Shown here in pieces: positions 53,690 through 63,326 of a DNA stretch of 64,000 nt. The stretch's first letter is position 1; the number at the start of each line of letters is the position of its first letter. A program made the position numbers and the translations under genes. The notes below the pieces were generated by a model. It was not told where the DNA came from and searched no databases. It was given only the letters and a program-made list of their open reading frames with translations. Source of the stretch: Bifidobacterium sp. WK041_4_12 (GTDB lineage: Bacteria > Actinomycetota > Actinomycetes > Actinomycetales > Bifidobacteriaceae); NCBI RefSeq assembly GCF_041080795.1, contig NZ_CP129674.1, positions 558,001 to 622,000 on the forward strand. Reading direction: 5' to 3'.

Positions 53690-54541
53690 ATGACGATGAC
53701 GATAGAAAACACCACGTATCGGGATGGTTTCGGCATTCCGCTGGTGCTGATTCATGCGTTCCCCATTGACCATCGCATGTGGGACGAGTGTGCACATGCA
53801 ATCTGCGACCTTTCTGCTCTTAATGACGTGCCGCCATTCTCAATCTATGCCCCAGAGATGCCCGGAGCCGGAATGAGTGAGATACCGACCGCTGCAGCAA
53901 GCGGTCCAGCCGATCCAGATGGAGCATATCCGCAGGCATTGGAGCGCATGACGCAGGGGTATGCGGATCTGTTGAAGTCCTTGGGGCACACCAAGGCCAT
54001 CTGGGTGGGACTGTCCATGGGCGGATACGTCGCACTCATGATGCAGAAGCTGCATCCTGAAATGGTTGCTGGAATTGCATTGTGCGATACCAAGGCACAA
54101 GGCGACACTGACCATAGTCGTGAAAAGAGACTGAACATAGCGCAGCAGTGTGAGAAGACGAACTCTATCGAACCGGTGATGGGCTTTGCACATGCCACGA
54201 AGAACGATTCATCGGTTAAGCAGTCGGCGGCATTCATCAGACGGTTCACCGCCTGGTTGAATGAGCAACGCCCGGAAGGTGTGGCATGGCGTGAGCGCAT
54301 GGCAGCCGGACGACCGGATTTGAGCGATGTGCTGCCACAGATCACCGTTCCTGCTGCAATTGTGTCTGGAGAACTGGATCCTTCAAGCCCGCCGAAGTCC
54401 ATGAAGGAGTTGCAGCGGGCAATGAGTTCGACCAGTGCAAGCTTTACCACCATTCAAGATTGCGGTCATTTCAGCGCAGTCGAACATCCCGAGCAGGTAG
54501 CTCGGGCGCTTCTCGATCTGGTAAGTAGGGTACATGACTGA
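53690..54541 (+). CDS. Alpha/beta hydrolase
   Basis: The 283-residue single-domain hydrolase has the oxyanion segment LIHAFPIDHRMW, the nucleophile elbow GLSMGGY, a late Asp in SGELDPSSP and the catalytic His in CGHFSAVEHPEQV. Substrate unknown. It overlaps the nudC start by 8 nt and so is co-translated with it; the pairing is also seen in other bifidobacteria by recollection, which I cannot check here. Confidence 0.85.
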   Translation: MTMTIENTTYRDGFGIPLVLIHAFPIDHRMWDECAHAICDLSALNDVPPFSIYAPEMPGAGMSEIPTAAASGPADPDGAYPQALERMTQGYADLLKSLGHTKAIWVGLSMGGYVALMMQKLHPEMVAGIALCDTKAQGDTDHSREKRLNIAQQCEKTNSIEPVMGFAHATKNDSSVKQSAAFIRRFTAWLNEQRPEGVAWRERMAAGRPDLSDVLPQITVPAAIVSGELDPSSPPKSMKELQRAMSSTSASFTTIQDCGHFSAVEHPEQVARALLDLVSRVHD

Positions 54542-55733
54542 TCACATGTCTACAGACAACAATGAAAATGCACAATCCAGCAATGCATCCATGTTCGCGC
54601 CTTTGGCGCTGACTCAGGTTCTGCCATTTCTGCCGCTGGCGCAGGATGATGTCGACTATCAGGTAAACCGCAGGGATGACCCAGGGTTGATTGCCAGTCT
54701 GCTTGCAGATGATTCGACGCGTGTCATGCTGGTGCGCTCAGGCAAAGTCGCCATTCCTCAGGGGCAGGGAAAGCTCGTCGACTACGATGTTGCCAAGATT
54801 CGATTGACCATGCTGGCCGGAAGCTATGTGCGTGATCTCATACCGGAATCTTCATCGCAGCGCCAGACGAGCAAAGCAAGCAGCACAGGGCTGGATACTA
54901 CAGGGCTGGATACCACGAGGCTGGATTCGCAATGCATCCCTATCTTCCTTGGTTCGCATGCAGGTCACTCCTATATTGCTCTTGACATTTCACGAAGCGC
55001 GATGGCTGCCGAGGTTCCGAACCCCAGGCATGGCAGTGTCGACGATGATTTCTTCGCCGACGCATCATCGAGATCCTCATCTGCTCGACCATCCATTCTC
55101 GAACTCGCACAGAGTCGCTGCGACTGGGTGGGATTGCGAGAATTCGCGCCACATGCGTCAAAGCTTGAGGCGGGGCTTGCCACCACAGCAGCAACGCTCT
55201 CCATGTGGCACAGAGCCGCGCACTACTGCCCGCATTGCGGTGCCGCCACCACCAGCGTCTTCTCTGGCTGGGCGCAGCGCTGCCAGAATGCGGCGGACGA
55301 CAATCGAACCATATTCCCTAGGATCGAACCCGCCGTCATCACCGCAATCGTCGATGCACAGGATAGGTTGCTCCTGCAACATAACAGCGCATGGAAATCT
55401 GGATTCTATTCGGTCACCGCAGGCTTCGTAGAGGCAGGAGAGAACCTCGAACATGCGGCCCGACGTGAGGCATACGAGGAGACAGGAATAGAAATCTCCG
55501 ATCTTACCTACACCGGTTCTCAGCCCTGGCCGTTCCCGTCTTCGTTGATGGTGTCGTTCAAGGGGTATGCTCGCGATACGTCAATCCATGTCGATGGTGT
55601 CGAAACGCAAAGCGCTCGCTGGGTAAGCAGGGACGAGTTCATTCGAGCACTTACCACCGGAGAAATGCAGGCTCCGGGCAAGGCGACCATCGCGCGATAC
55701 ATGATTGAGGAATGGTATGGAATGCCGTTCTAA
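54534..55733 (+). CDS. nudC: NADH pyrophosphatase / NAD-decapping NUDIX hydrolase
   Basis: The 399-residue enzyme has the NUDIX box (GFVEAGENLEHAARREAYEETGIE) and the NudC array SQPWPFP. The zinc ribbon is damaged: CPHC is present, but the second pair reads RCQNA, so only one of its two Cys remains and zinc binding is uncertain. A short tandem repeat encodes GLDTTGLDTTRLD near residue 125. It starts at ATG 54534 and overlaps the hydrolase stop. Confidence 0.9.
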   Translation: MTDHMSTDNNENAQSSNASMFAPLALTQVLPFLPLAQDDVDYQVNRRDDPGLIASLLADDSTRVMLVRSGKVAIPQGQGKLVDYDVAKIRLTMLAGSYVRDLIPESSSQRQTSKASSTGLDTTGLDTTRLDSQCIPIFLGSHAGHSYIALDISRSAMAAEVPNPRHGSVDDDFFADASSRSSSARPSILELAQSRCDWVGLREFAPHASKLEAGLATTAATLSMWHRAAHYCPHCGAATTSVFSGWAQRCQNAADDNRTIFPRIEPAVITAIVDAQDRLLLQHNSAWKSGFYSVTAGFVEAGENLEHAARREAYEETGIEISDLTYTGSQPWPFPSSLMVSFKGYARDTSIHVDGVETQSARWVSRDEFIRALTTGEMQAPGKATIARYMIEEWYGMPF

Positions 55734-55994
55734 ACGGTGACATGTATCTTATACATAGCAGATAATTTAGCCGAAATGTGAAATTCGCAACATAAGGCAT
55801 GCCAACTGCAATAATTGGGTTATATGGTGGCTTGTAACTCATTTTGCTAGTAGAATCAGCACGGCAAACGCAGCGAGTCCACGGCCACGAAAGTTGGAAG
55901 GCCACCGGTCAACCATCGAATGGGAATTGACGAGTACGAGACAAGCCGTCAACCAGATGAGATGAGCTGTGTGAGAGACATAGAAAGGCCCAGT

Positions 55995-57668
55995 ATGTCA
56001 GATAACTGGTATGTTGACTCAGGTATTCCAGAACCACCTGTGCCACACGGGAATTCACGTAATGCTGCAAATGCCAAGTCCCATGCCAGCGATGATGTGC
56101 AGAGCACCATGCAGTTCTCGCCACTGCCTCCAGCAGCGCAGTTCACAGGGCCGTCCACAGCGCAGCCTGCTTCGGACGTGAATCTTTCACAGTTTGAGGA
56201 TCGGTCAGACGAGGGTGCGGCCACATCTCACGGGCATGTGGGATTGATCGTTACCTTGGTACTGCTTTTCCTGCTGATAGCGGCAGCCGTTGGTGGATTC
56301 TTCGCGGCGCAATCCTATTTTTCGGATAAGGCGGCACCTGGTGTCATGTTCGGCAGTCGTAGTGTTGCCGGGCAGAATGCAGCTCAGCTGACCCAGACGG
56401 TTACGTCGGCCGTTTCCGATTCACGCGTTGAGGTTGCCGATAATACAGAGCACGATACAAAGGTAAGCCTGAAGGATTTGGGCGTGATGGTCAATGTCAA
56501 GGCGACCGTCAACAAGCTCTTGCAGGCAAAATCCTCTGCCGGAGCGTTGAGAATCAATCCATTCCAGCGACAGCAGGTTGCGCTCGTCTCTTCGACTGAC
56601 GAGTCTGCCATGAGTGACTACCTCACCACCACATTCGTCCCACAGAATGAACGAGCCAAGGCTTCAACGGTCGCGTACGACAAGGAAACCAAGCAGTTCG
56701 TGGTCACCGTTGGCAGACAGGGCAAGGCCCCACAGCTTGCTACGGTAAAATCTGCGGTCGCACAGATCGTCAACAATCCTGGCTCGACTACTTCGGCTGC
56801 AATCACCTATGGCTCGGTGTCAATGCCAATCAGCGAGGATGCCGCTCGGCAGACTGCCGACACTGCCAACAAGCAAATCGACCAAAGCGTTGAAATCAAC
56901 AACGGCGAGGGCAAGAGCTTCACCATTCCTGCCGATGTGCTCGCAACATGGATCAAGCCAACGAGCAACCTCGACAAAGGAACCGTGACGCTGCAATACG
57001 ATCAGGATGCGATAAGCGCCTATCTACAGTCTGAACTTCCGAAGCAGCTCAATCAGGATCCTGTAACGCAGGAAGACATTACCAACGCGCAGGGCACCGT
57101 TTTGACAGTTACCACCAAGGGCGTCAACGGCGTCACCATCAACAACACCGATACCACGGCGCAGAAGGTGCTCGACAGCCTGACAAACGGTTCCACCCAA
57201 GCCATCACCGCCGAGACTTCAGTGGAGAAGTTCACAACCAATTCGCATGTCGCCGACTACACCAAGCCCAATGGTGACATGTGGATTGAAGTTGATCGCG
57301 CGAAGCAGATAGCAACGGTCTATAAGGGATCTACGCTGGTCAAAACCTTCAACGTTTGCACCGGCAAGGATGACACCCAGACTGACAGCGGCACCTACTA
57401 CGTCAATATCAAGTACCAGACGCAGGATATGCGTGGCGCAGACTACTTCTCGCCCGGCGTCAAATGGATCAGCTACTTCAACGGTGGTGAAGGATTCCAC
57501 TCTGCTCCTTGGAATCCGGTGGGCATCGCAACAGGTAATCCTGTGGCCTATGGCTCCCACGGCTGCGTCAATATGACGGCGGACGACGCCCAATGGGTCT
57601 TTGAGAATGCGGGAGTCGGCACGATGGTCAAGGTCATCGGAGCGCAGCCAACAGGAGCTGTTCGCTAG
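55995..57668 (+). CDS. L,D-transpeptidase with repeated YkuD-associated domains
   Basis: The 557-residue protein from ATG 55995 (GAAAGG 7 nt upstream) has a cytoplasmic 75-residue N terminus, one membrane segment (GLIVTLVLLFLLIAAAVGGF), then two putative peptidoglycan-binding domains. The YkuD domain carries the catalytic Cys524 in SHGCVNM with its His partner. It cross-links cell-wall tetrapeptides through L,D bonds and is outside the membrane. A leader of about 260 nt precedes it. Confidence 0.93.
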   Translation: MSDNWYVDSGIPEPPVPHGNSRNAANAKSHASDDVQSTMQFSPLPPAAQFTGPSTAQPASDVNLSQFEDRSDEGAATSHGHVGLIVTLVLLFLLIAAAVGGFFAAQSYFSDKAAPGVMFGSRSVAGQNAAQLTQTVTSAVSDSRVEVADNTEHDTKVSLKDLGVMVNVKATVNKLLQAKSSAGALRINPFQRQQVALVSSTDESAMSDYLTTTFVPQNERAKASTVAYDKETKQFVVTVGRQGKAPQLATVKSAVAQIVNNPGSTTSAAITYGSVSMPISEDAARQTADTANKQIDQSVEINNGEGKSFTIPADVLATWIKPTSNLDKGTVTLQYDQDAISAYLQSELPKQLNQDPVTQEDITNAQGTVLTVTTKGVNGVTINNTDTTAQKVLDSLTNGSTQAITAETSVEKFTTNSHVADYTKPNGDMWIEVDRAKQIATVYKGSTLVKTFNVCTGKDDTQTDSGTYYVNIKYQTQDMRGADYFSPGVKWISYFNGGEGFHSAPWNPVGIATGNPVAYGSHGCVNMTADDAQWVFENAGVGTMVKVIGAQPTGAVR

Positions 57669-57746
57669 ATTCGATAACCGTTTCAGCGGCTTAGCGAGGA
57701 CTCACAGTGGTTGCACAGATCAGCAATGTGAAAGGTAGGAATAGTC

Positions 57747-58157
57747 GTGAGTGAAGAACAGAATGCACAGAATACGCAGAATCTTGATGTTCCTGAACAT
57801 CTTCAATATTCACAGGACCATGTCTGGATTGACACTTCAACATCCCCGGCGGTTGTTGGCGTAACCGAATATGCACAGGATCAGCTTGGCGATTTGGTGT
57901 TCGTTGATCTTCCAGAAACCGGTGGACACGTTGAGGCAGGCGATGAGGTCCTTGAACTTGAATCCTCGAAGGCTGTCGAACCGCTTGTCAGCCCGGTTTC
58001 CGGCACGATCAAGTATGTAAACCGAGAGGCATCTGACGATCCCAGCGTCATCAACAATGATCCCTATGGCGAGGGATGGTTGCTTAAGATTGAACTCGAT
58101 GACGACGAGCCTGATTTATTGAGCGCCGAGGACTACGCAAAAATCATCGCGGCATAA
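57747..58157 (+). CDS. gcvH: Glycine cleavage system H-like lipoyl protein
   Basis: The 136-residue protein has the lipoyl fold with the modified Lys in ELESSKAVEPLVSPVSG, preceded by QDHVWIDTS and GVTEYAQDQLGDLVFVDLPE. It starts at GTG 57747. GcvP, GcvT and lipoate ligase are not in the window, so it looks solitary; outside a complete glycine cleavage system it may act in lipoate relay (inference). Confidence 0.88.
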   Translation: MSEEQNAQNTQNLDVPEHLQYSQDHVWIDTSTSPAVVGVTEYAQDQLGDLVFVDLPETGGHVEAGDEVLELESSKAVEPLVSPVSGTIKYVNREASDDPSVINNDPYGEGWLLKIELDDDEPDLLSAEDYAKIIAA

Positions 58158-58276
58158 CGCTCATCAGGGTGTAGCGACGACTCAGACTCGTTGCCTTGTG
58201 GGATCTGCATCACACAACTGTGTTTGAGAACAATCAAATTCAGTGAAATGTGTGGAGATTGTGTATGGTAGGGAGT

Positions 58277-59470
58277 ATGGATACGCCCGACTTACCACCA
58301 ATACGTGCGAGAAAGACTGCGAGTAGCTTTGACACGGTTTCTCCCCGCATGCGGATTGAACGTCAGCCGTTGCTGATTCAGATCGGCAGAAGGGTTCTGA
58401 TCCATTCCTTCAACCTGTGGACACGTTTCTCCACGGCGGTCACGCGACAGCTTGATTGGTTCCCGCGCGTCGAGCCATATGTCGGCTATGGCACGGATTC
58501 CTACTCAAGGCTGATCTGCAGGACCATGCTCGCGCCTCAGCGCGGAAAATCCGGGGCTGCGGTTCGTGGCATCCGTACGTTGTTCACAGTCCCAGCACCC
58601 CATACGCGAGTCAAGATAAGCATCGACGGCAACCCTTTGCGCACGGTCCAGATCGGCGAATCCGAGCTTCACGACAGACCCGATTCCTCGAAGGAGCTCA
58701 GCAGCAAATACGCGTGGTCGGATACGCGTGGCTATCTGGATCTGCTCGCTCAGCATCACCTCACACCTGGAGTCCATAGCGTCTCATACAAGATTCGCGG
58801 ACGGGCCCCGGTGTGCTCCGCGTTGTATACCATTCCCAGGGCAGCGGGAATCGGCGTTGTCTCGGATGTCGACGACACGATCATGGTCACCCAGGTGCCC
58901 ACCATATGGAAGGCAGCGTATAACATGCTGCTTCTCAATCCAAGAAAGAGAATGTCGGTGCCCGGCATGAGCGTTCTCTATTCGAAGATTTCGGACATTT
59001 TCCCCGACGCTCCCTTCTTCTATCTCTCAACCTCACCATGGAACGTCGAAAGCTCCATCCGGCATTTCATCTCCTATCACGGCTTCCCATCTGGACCTCT
59101 GCTCCTACGCGACTTGGATCCTCGGCCAAAGAGCTTCATCCCTTCGGGAGTGCAGCATAAACTTGAGTTCATCGGCCAGCTCATGGCGGATTTTCCAGAA
59201 ATGCGCTTCGTTCTCATTGGCGATGACGGACAGAAGGATCCAACCACATACGCAACCATTGCGAAACGGTATCCCGGCAGGATCATAGCCATTGGAATGC
59301 GTCAGCTCAGTCCCAAGGAGTCAGCTCTGCCTTCCCTGACCGGAATGACGACCACCCAGCCCATGCCGGAGACCGACATCCCCGTTTTCTACGGAACCAC
59401 AGGTTCAAATCTGATGAAAACGCTGATTCCGTACCTCGCGCAGTCCCAAATGAGCGACAAACAATCGTGA
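58277..59470 (+). CDS. App1/DUF2183 family protein (putative phosphatidate phosphatase)
   Basis: The 397-residue protein has a HAD-like catalytic signature GVVSDVDDTIMVTQVP, with two Asp residues, and later LIGDDGQKDPTTY and FYLSTSPWNVE. Yeast App1 of this family dephosphorylates phosphatidate; bacterial roles are unclear. ATG 58277 and ATG 58265 are both possible; GGTAGGGAG precedes the former. The stop falls inside the left edge of repeat R7. Confidence 0.78.
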   Translation: MDTPDLPPIRARKTASSFDTVSPRMRIERQPLLIQIGRRVLIHSFNLWTRFSTAVTRQLDWFPRVEPYVGYGTDSYSRLICRTMLAPQRGKSGAAVRGIRTLFTVPAPHTRVKISIDGNPLRTVQIGESELHDRPDSSKELSSKYAWSDTRGYLDLLAQHHLTPGVHSVSYKIRGRAPVCSALYTIPRAAGIGVVSDVDDTIMVTQVPTIWKAAYNMLLLNPRKRMSVPGMSVLYSKISDIFPDAPFFYLSTSPWNVESSIRHFISYHGFPSGPLLLRDLDPRPKSFIPSGVQHKLEFIGQLMADFPEMRFVLIGDDGQKDPTTYATIAKRYPGRIIAIGMRQLSPKESALPSLTGMTTTQPMPETDIPVFYGTTGSNLMKTLIPYLAQSQMSDKQS

Positions 59471-59589
59471 TTGCGAGTTTTGCGGCAATTCCAGAGTATA
59501 AAGCTGCGAAAACGGCAAAATCTGGTCGCCGTCACAGCGTTTTCAGGCTTGTCTACACGGCAATCGCCGCAAAACTCGCAATCACGATT
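59463..59589. repeat. 3'-palindromic element copy R7 (subfamily 2)
   Basis: Perfect 24-nt outer arms (AATCGTGATTGCGAGTTTTG then CGGC) start within the stop region of the preceding gene. The inner arms do not match. The spacer holds an inner stem GAAAACG/CGTTTTC, and CGTTTTCAG plus TGTCTAC precede the right arm, as in R2. It ends 14 nt before the peptidase start. Confidence 0.88.
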
Positions 59590-59603
59590 TATAATCAACG
59601 CCT

Positions 59604-62030
59604 ATGAGTGAATTTTCGAGACCAACAGCGCCAAAATCGCCTTCAACTCGCACCGCTGGAGGAAACAGCGTCATTGACAATTACTCGTGGATGAAAGATA
59701 AGGAAGCTGCAGAAACACAGGCTTTCGTGGCTGCAGAGAATGAATACTGCCAGCACGTGATGAAGCCTCTCGAATCGACGCGCAAGGAACTGTTCAACGA
59801 GTTGAAGTCTCGCATTCAGGAGACGGACATGTCCGTTCCACTGCGTTCGCACGGATACTGGTATTTTGCGCGAACCAGAGAAGGTCAGCAATACGCCGTC
59901 CAATGCAGAATTCCCGTTGCCAACGATGATGACTGGGATGTTCCTACCATCGACGAACAGGGTGAACCGGGTTCTCTTCCGGGTGAAGCCATAGTGTTCG
60001 ACAGCAATGAAGAATCCCAAGGCCATGACTTCTTCCGAATCGGTGGCATGAGCATGAGTAACGACGGACGCTGGCTGCTCTACGGAGTCGATACCACCGG
60101 AAACGAACGTTACGACCTGTTCATACGCGATCTGAAAACCGGCGAAAACCTTGACGAAACGATTTCACAAGTCGCTGCAGGAGGACTGATAACACCGGAT
60201 GGCGCATGGGTGTTCTATGTAACGGTAGACGATGCCTGGCGCCCGGATTCAGTGTGGCGGCACAAGGTAGGAACTCCTGTCAGCGACGATCAATGCGTCT
60301 GGCATGAAGCCGACGAACGCTTCTGGGTTGGCGTCGGTCTCAGTTTCGACGAGCGCCACATCATCATTGGAAGCAGCTCCAAAACAACAAGCGAGGTGCT
60401 GCTCCTCTCCGTTGACAACCCTGAGGGAGATTTCATTCCCTTCATCCCCAGGCACGAGGGCATCGAGTACGATGTCAGCTTCTCACGCTTTGAACACGCA
60501 GCCGATGACGGCTCTGACATTCCGGTTGCAGTGGTCTGCCACAATGTGTCGAACCCGAATTTTCAAATCAATATCATCGACATGCGCAGCCACAAGCCGC
60601 CATACCAGCTCGATGAAGGCGTGTGCATAGCGGCAGGAAGCACATACGGTTGCGAGCAGGGCGGAGAGTTTGCCAGCCAGCCCATCGATACGCCAGACTG
60701 GAATCCCGCAAACCCGCAGATTCTCCAAGGCGCTCGCGGCTTGAATATCGAAAGCCTCGACATCCATCAGCAATTCATTACCTTGGGTTACCGGGCCAAT
60801 GGGCTGACCCATCTGGCGGCAATTACCAAACGTCAGGCAATTGAGGATTACACAGCGGGAAATCCTTGGCATTTCAAGGAGATTGAACCAGCTCCGATCG
60901 GCACCACAGCGGCGAATGCCAAAGGGCTGTTCTCGATTGGTACAGCGGGCAATCCTTCGTATGAAGCGCCTCGTCTGCGATATTCATTCTCGAGCTTCAC
61001 CTATCCGGCCGAACTGCACGAAATTGATCCGGCCACAGGCTCTGACACGCTCCTGAAACAGGCGAAAGTACTGGGCGATTTTCATCCTGACGACTATGCA
61101 GAATGCCAGATTTGGGTGAAGACTCGCGATGCCACGAACGTTCCTGTGTCCCTGCTCTGGAAGAAGGGCAAGGTTCCCGCCTTGGATGCGCGCGGATATC
61201 AGGGCATGACTGACGTGCAGCTCACCGAAATCGACACAAGCTCAGACAGGCTCGATTCCCAAGGTGCAGCAGGTCGCGCGCCTATGTTCATCACGGGGTA
61301 CGGTGCCTATGAAATCAGTTCCGATCCAGGGTTCTCGGTTTCGCGCCTGAGTCTGCTGGATCGCGGAGTGCTCTATGCTCTGCCTCACGTTCGCGGAGGC
61401 GGCGAAATGGGTCGTGCATGGTATGAGCAGGGGAGAAGACTCAACAAGAAGCATACCTTTGAGGATTTCATCGATGCCACAGCCGCATTGCAACGAGCAG
61501 GATTCGCCGATCCGCAGCACACCGTTGCCAATGGAGGTTCGGCAGGAGGGCTGCTGATGGGCGCGATTGCGAATATGGCTCCGCAGCTCTACGCAGGAAT
61601 CGAGGCGGATGTTCCATTCGTCGATGCGCTGACCTCCATCCTTGATCCAAGCCTGCCACTGACAGTGACCGAATGGGATGAATGGGGCGATCCACTGCAC
61701 GATCCGAAGGCATACGCATATATGAGGTCATATTCGCCATATGAGAACGTGCTCAGCGCTGCGGAACGTAGGCAACGTTTCGGGACTGAACATTTCCCGA
61801 ACATCCTCATCACGACCTCGATGAACGATACTCGCGTGCTGTACGTAGAGCCACTGAAGTGGGCTGCGCGACTGAGCGAGAAGGAAGTGGGCGCCAAAGT
61901 CTGCGCAAAGATTGAAGTCGAAGCGGGACATGGCGGAACGACCGGGCGATACAAGCAGTGGGAGGAGCTCTGCTTTGAAGTTGCATGGTGCCTCTCCATG
62001 ATGGGATGTGCGCCCAGCATCGACATGTGA
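59604..62030 (+). CDS. ptrB: Oligopeptidase B (prolyl oligopeptidase family)
   Basis: The 808-residue serine peptidase has an N-terminal beta-propeller (about residues 75-450) and a C-terminal alpha/beta hydrolase domain with nucleophile Ser646 in NGGSAGGLLMG. The catalytic His is in EAGHGG near residue 775, and VRGGGEMGRAWYEQGR is typical. It cleaves small peptides after basic residues in the cytoplasm. The start is 14 nt after repeat R7. Confidence 0.93.
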   Translation: MSEFSRPTAPKSPSTRTAGGNSVIDNYSWMKDKEAAETQAFVAAENEYCQHVMKPLESTRKELFNELKSRIQETDMSVPLRSHGYWYFARTREGQQYAVQCRIPVANDDDWDVPTIDEQGEPGSLPGEAIVFDSNEESQGHDFFRIGGMSMSNDGRWLLYGVDTTGNERYDLFIRDLKTGENLDETISQVAAGGLITPDGAWVFYVTVDDAWRPDSVWRHKVGTPVSDDQCVWHEADERFWVGVGLSFDERHIIIGSSSKTTSEVLLLSVDNPEGDFIPFIPRHEGIEYDVSFSRFEHAADDGSDIPVAVVCHNVSNPNFQINIIDMRSHKPPYQLDEGVCIAAGSTYGCEQGGEFASQPIDTPDWNPANPQILQGARGLNIESLDIHQQFITLGYRANGLTHLAAITKRQAIEDYTAGNPWHFKEIEPAPIGTTAANAKGLFSIGTAGNPSYEAPRLRYSFSSFTYPAELHEIDPATGSDTLLKQAKVLGDFHPDDYAECQIWVKTRDATNVPVSLLWKKGKVPALDARGYQGMTDVQLTEIDTSSDRLDSQGAAGRAPMFITGYGAYEISSDPGFSVSRLSLLDRGVLYALPHVRGGGEMGRAWYEQGRRLNKKHTFEDFIDATAALQRAGFADPQHTVANGGSAGGLLMGAIANMAPQLYAGIEADVPFVDALTSILDPSLPLTVTEWDEWGDPLHDPKAYAYMRSYSPYENVLSAAERRQRFGTEHFPNILITTSMNDTRVLYVEPLKWAARLSEKEVGAKVCAKIEVEAGHGGTTGRYKQWEELCFEVAWCLSMMGCAPSIDM

Positions 62031-62096
62031 GCTCCGCTGAAACGGCCATGAGCGCTGCGGTCCAGCGGTGGGCGGCCGGGGTTCGACGGTTCGACT

Positions 62097-62152
62097 GGCT
62101 CAACTTGCCCAACCAGCCTGATGTGCTCAACCAGCCCGACGCGCTCAACAAG
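62097..62152. repeat. Degenerate tandem repeat downstream of ptrB
   Basis: Variants of CTCAACCAGCC repeat about four times, 67-122 nt after the ptrB stop. Confidence 0.65.
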
Positions 62153-62250
62153 TAAGCGCGTTCGAATCAAATCCAAATATTGATAACATTCTGTCCAATT
62201 GTCGGACGCAGACGATGGCCCTTATCCATTGTTGCCTATTGTCATGAGAC

Positions 62251-63321
62251 ATGACTCAAAGCGAGAAGACTCAAAGAACAGAACAATCGCCAACCAGCGC
62301 GTACAACATCGCCGTCATTCCAGGTGATGGCATCGGCAAGGAGATCATGCCCCACGTCCAGGCGGTTCTCGAAAAGGCGACCCAAGGCCTCGTGCACTTC
62401 AATTATGAGACCTTTGATCTGGGTGCCGAACGATATCTTCGCGATGGGTCCACGCTGCCGGATGACGAGCTGGAACGTATCAAGACCAAGGATGCCATTC
62501 TTCTTGGAGCGGTCGGCGATCCCCGCATCAAGGCAGGCATCATCGAGCGCGGTCTGTTGCTGAAACTTCGTTTTGCGCTCGATCAATACATCAACCTTCG
62601 CCCATCGAAGCTCTATGACGGGGTGAAGTCGCCGCTTGCCAATCCAGGGAACATCGATTTCGTCGTCGTTCGCGAAGGAACGGAAGGACTCTACGTCGGT
62701 GCCGGCGGCGCCATTCGTCGAGGAACTCCCCATGAAGTCGCAACCGAAGTGTCCATTAATACTGCATTCGGCGTCGAACGTGTGGTTCGCTATGCATTTG
62801 CGCTGGCGATGAAGCGTCGCAAGCATGTGACGCTGGTGCACAAGAAAAACGTGCTCACGAATGCCGGTGACATGTGGCAGCGCATCGTCGATGCCGTAGC
62901 GAAGGAGTTCCCCGAGGTTACGACCGACTATCAGCATGTTGATGCGGCGACCATATTCATCGTCACTGATCCGAGCCGCTTCGACGTGATCTTGACAGAC
63001 AATCTCTTTGGCGACATCCTCACCGACGAGGCAGGTGCAGTAGTCGGAGGAGTCGGCTACTCAGCCTCAGCCAATATCAATGCTTCGAACGAATATCCTT
63101 CCATGTTCGAGCCCATACACGGATCGGCCCCTGACATTGCTGGCAAAGGCATCGCCAACCCAACCGCCGCGATACTCTCGACAGCTCTGATGCTGCGACA
63201 CCTCGGCATCGATGCCCCTGCTGACCGGATCGAAGTCGCGGTCGAGGCCGATATCAAGGAATCCGCCACCGCACAACGTTTCACGGCTGAAGTAGGAGCC
63301 GATATTCTCGCAAGATTGTGA
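62251..63321 (+). CDS. leuB: 3-isopropylmalate dehydrogenase
   Basis: The 356-residue NAD-dependent enzyme of leucine synthesis oxidises and decarboxylates 3-isopropylmalate. Motifs are IAVIPGDGIGKEI, LRPSKLY, the active-site VREGTEGLYVG, and the NAD-binding TDNLFGDILTDEAG and FEPIHGSAPDIAGKGIANP. It is a single gene; leuCD and leuA are not seen. It ends 5 nt before repeat R8. Confidence 0.95.
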   Translation: MTQSEKTQRTEQSPTSAYNIAVIPGDGIGKEIMPHVQAVLEKATQGLVHFNYETFDLGAERYLRDGSTLPDDELERIKTKDAILLGAVGDPRIKAGIIERGLLLKLRFALDQYINLRPSKLYDGVKSPLANPGNIDFVVVREGTEGLYVGAGGAIRRGTPHEVATEVSINTAFGVERVVRYAFALAMKRRKHVTLVHKKNVLTNAGDMWQRIVDAVAKEFPEVTTDYQHVDAATIFIVTDPSRFDVILTDNLFGDILTDEAGAVVGGVGYSASANINASNEYPSMFEPIHGSAPDIAGKGIANPTAAILSTALMLRHLGIDAPADRIEVAVEADIKESATAQRFTAEVGADILARL

Positions 63322-63326
63322 CGTGA

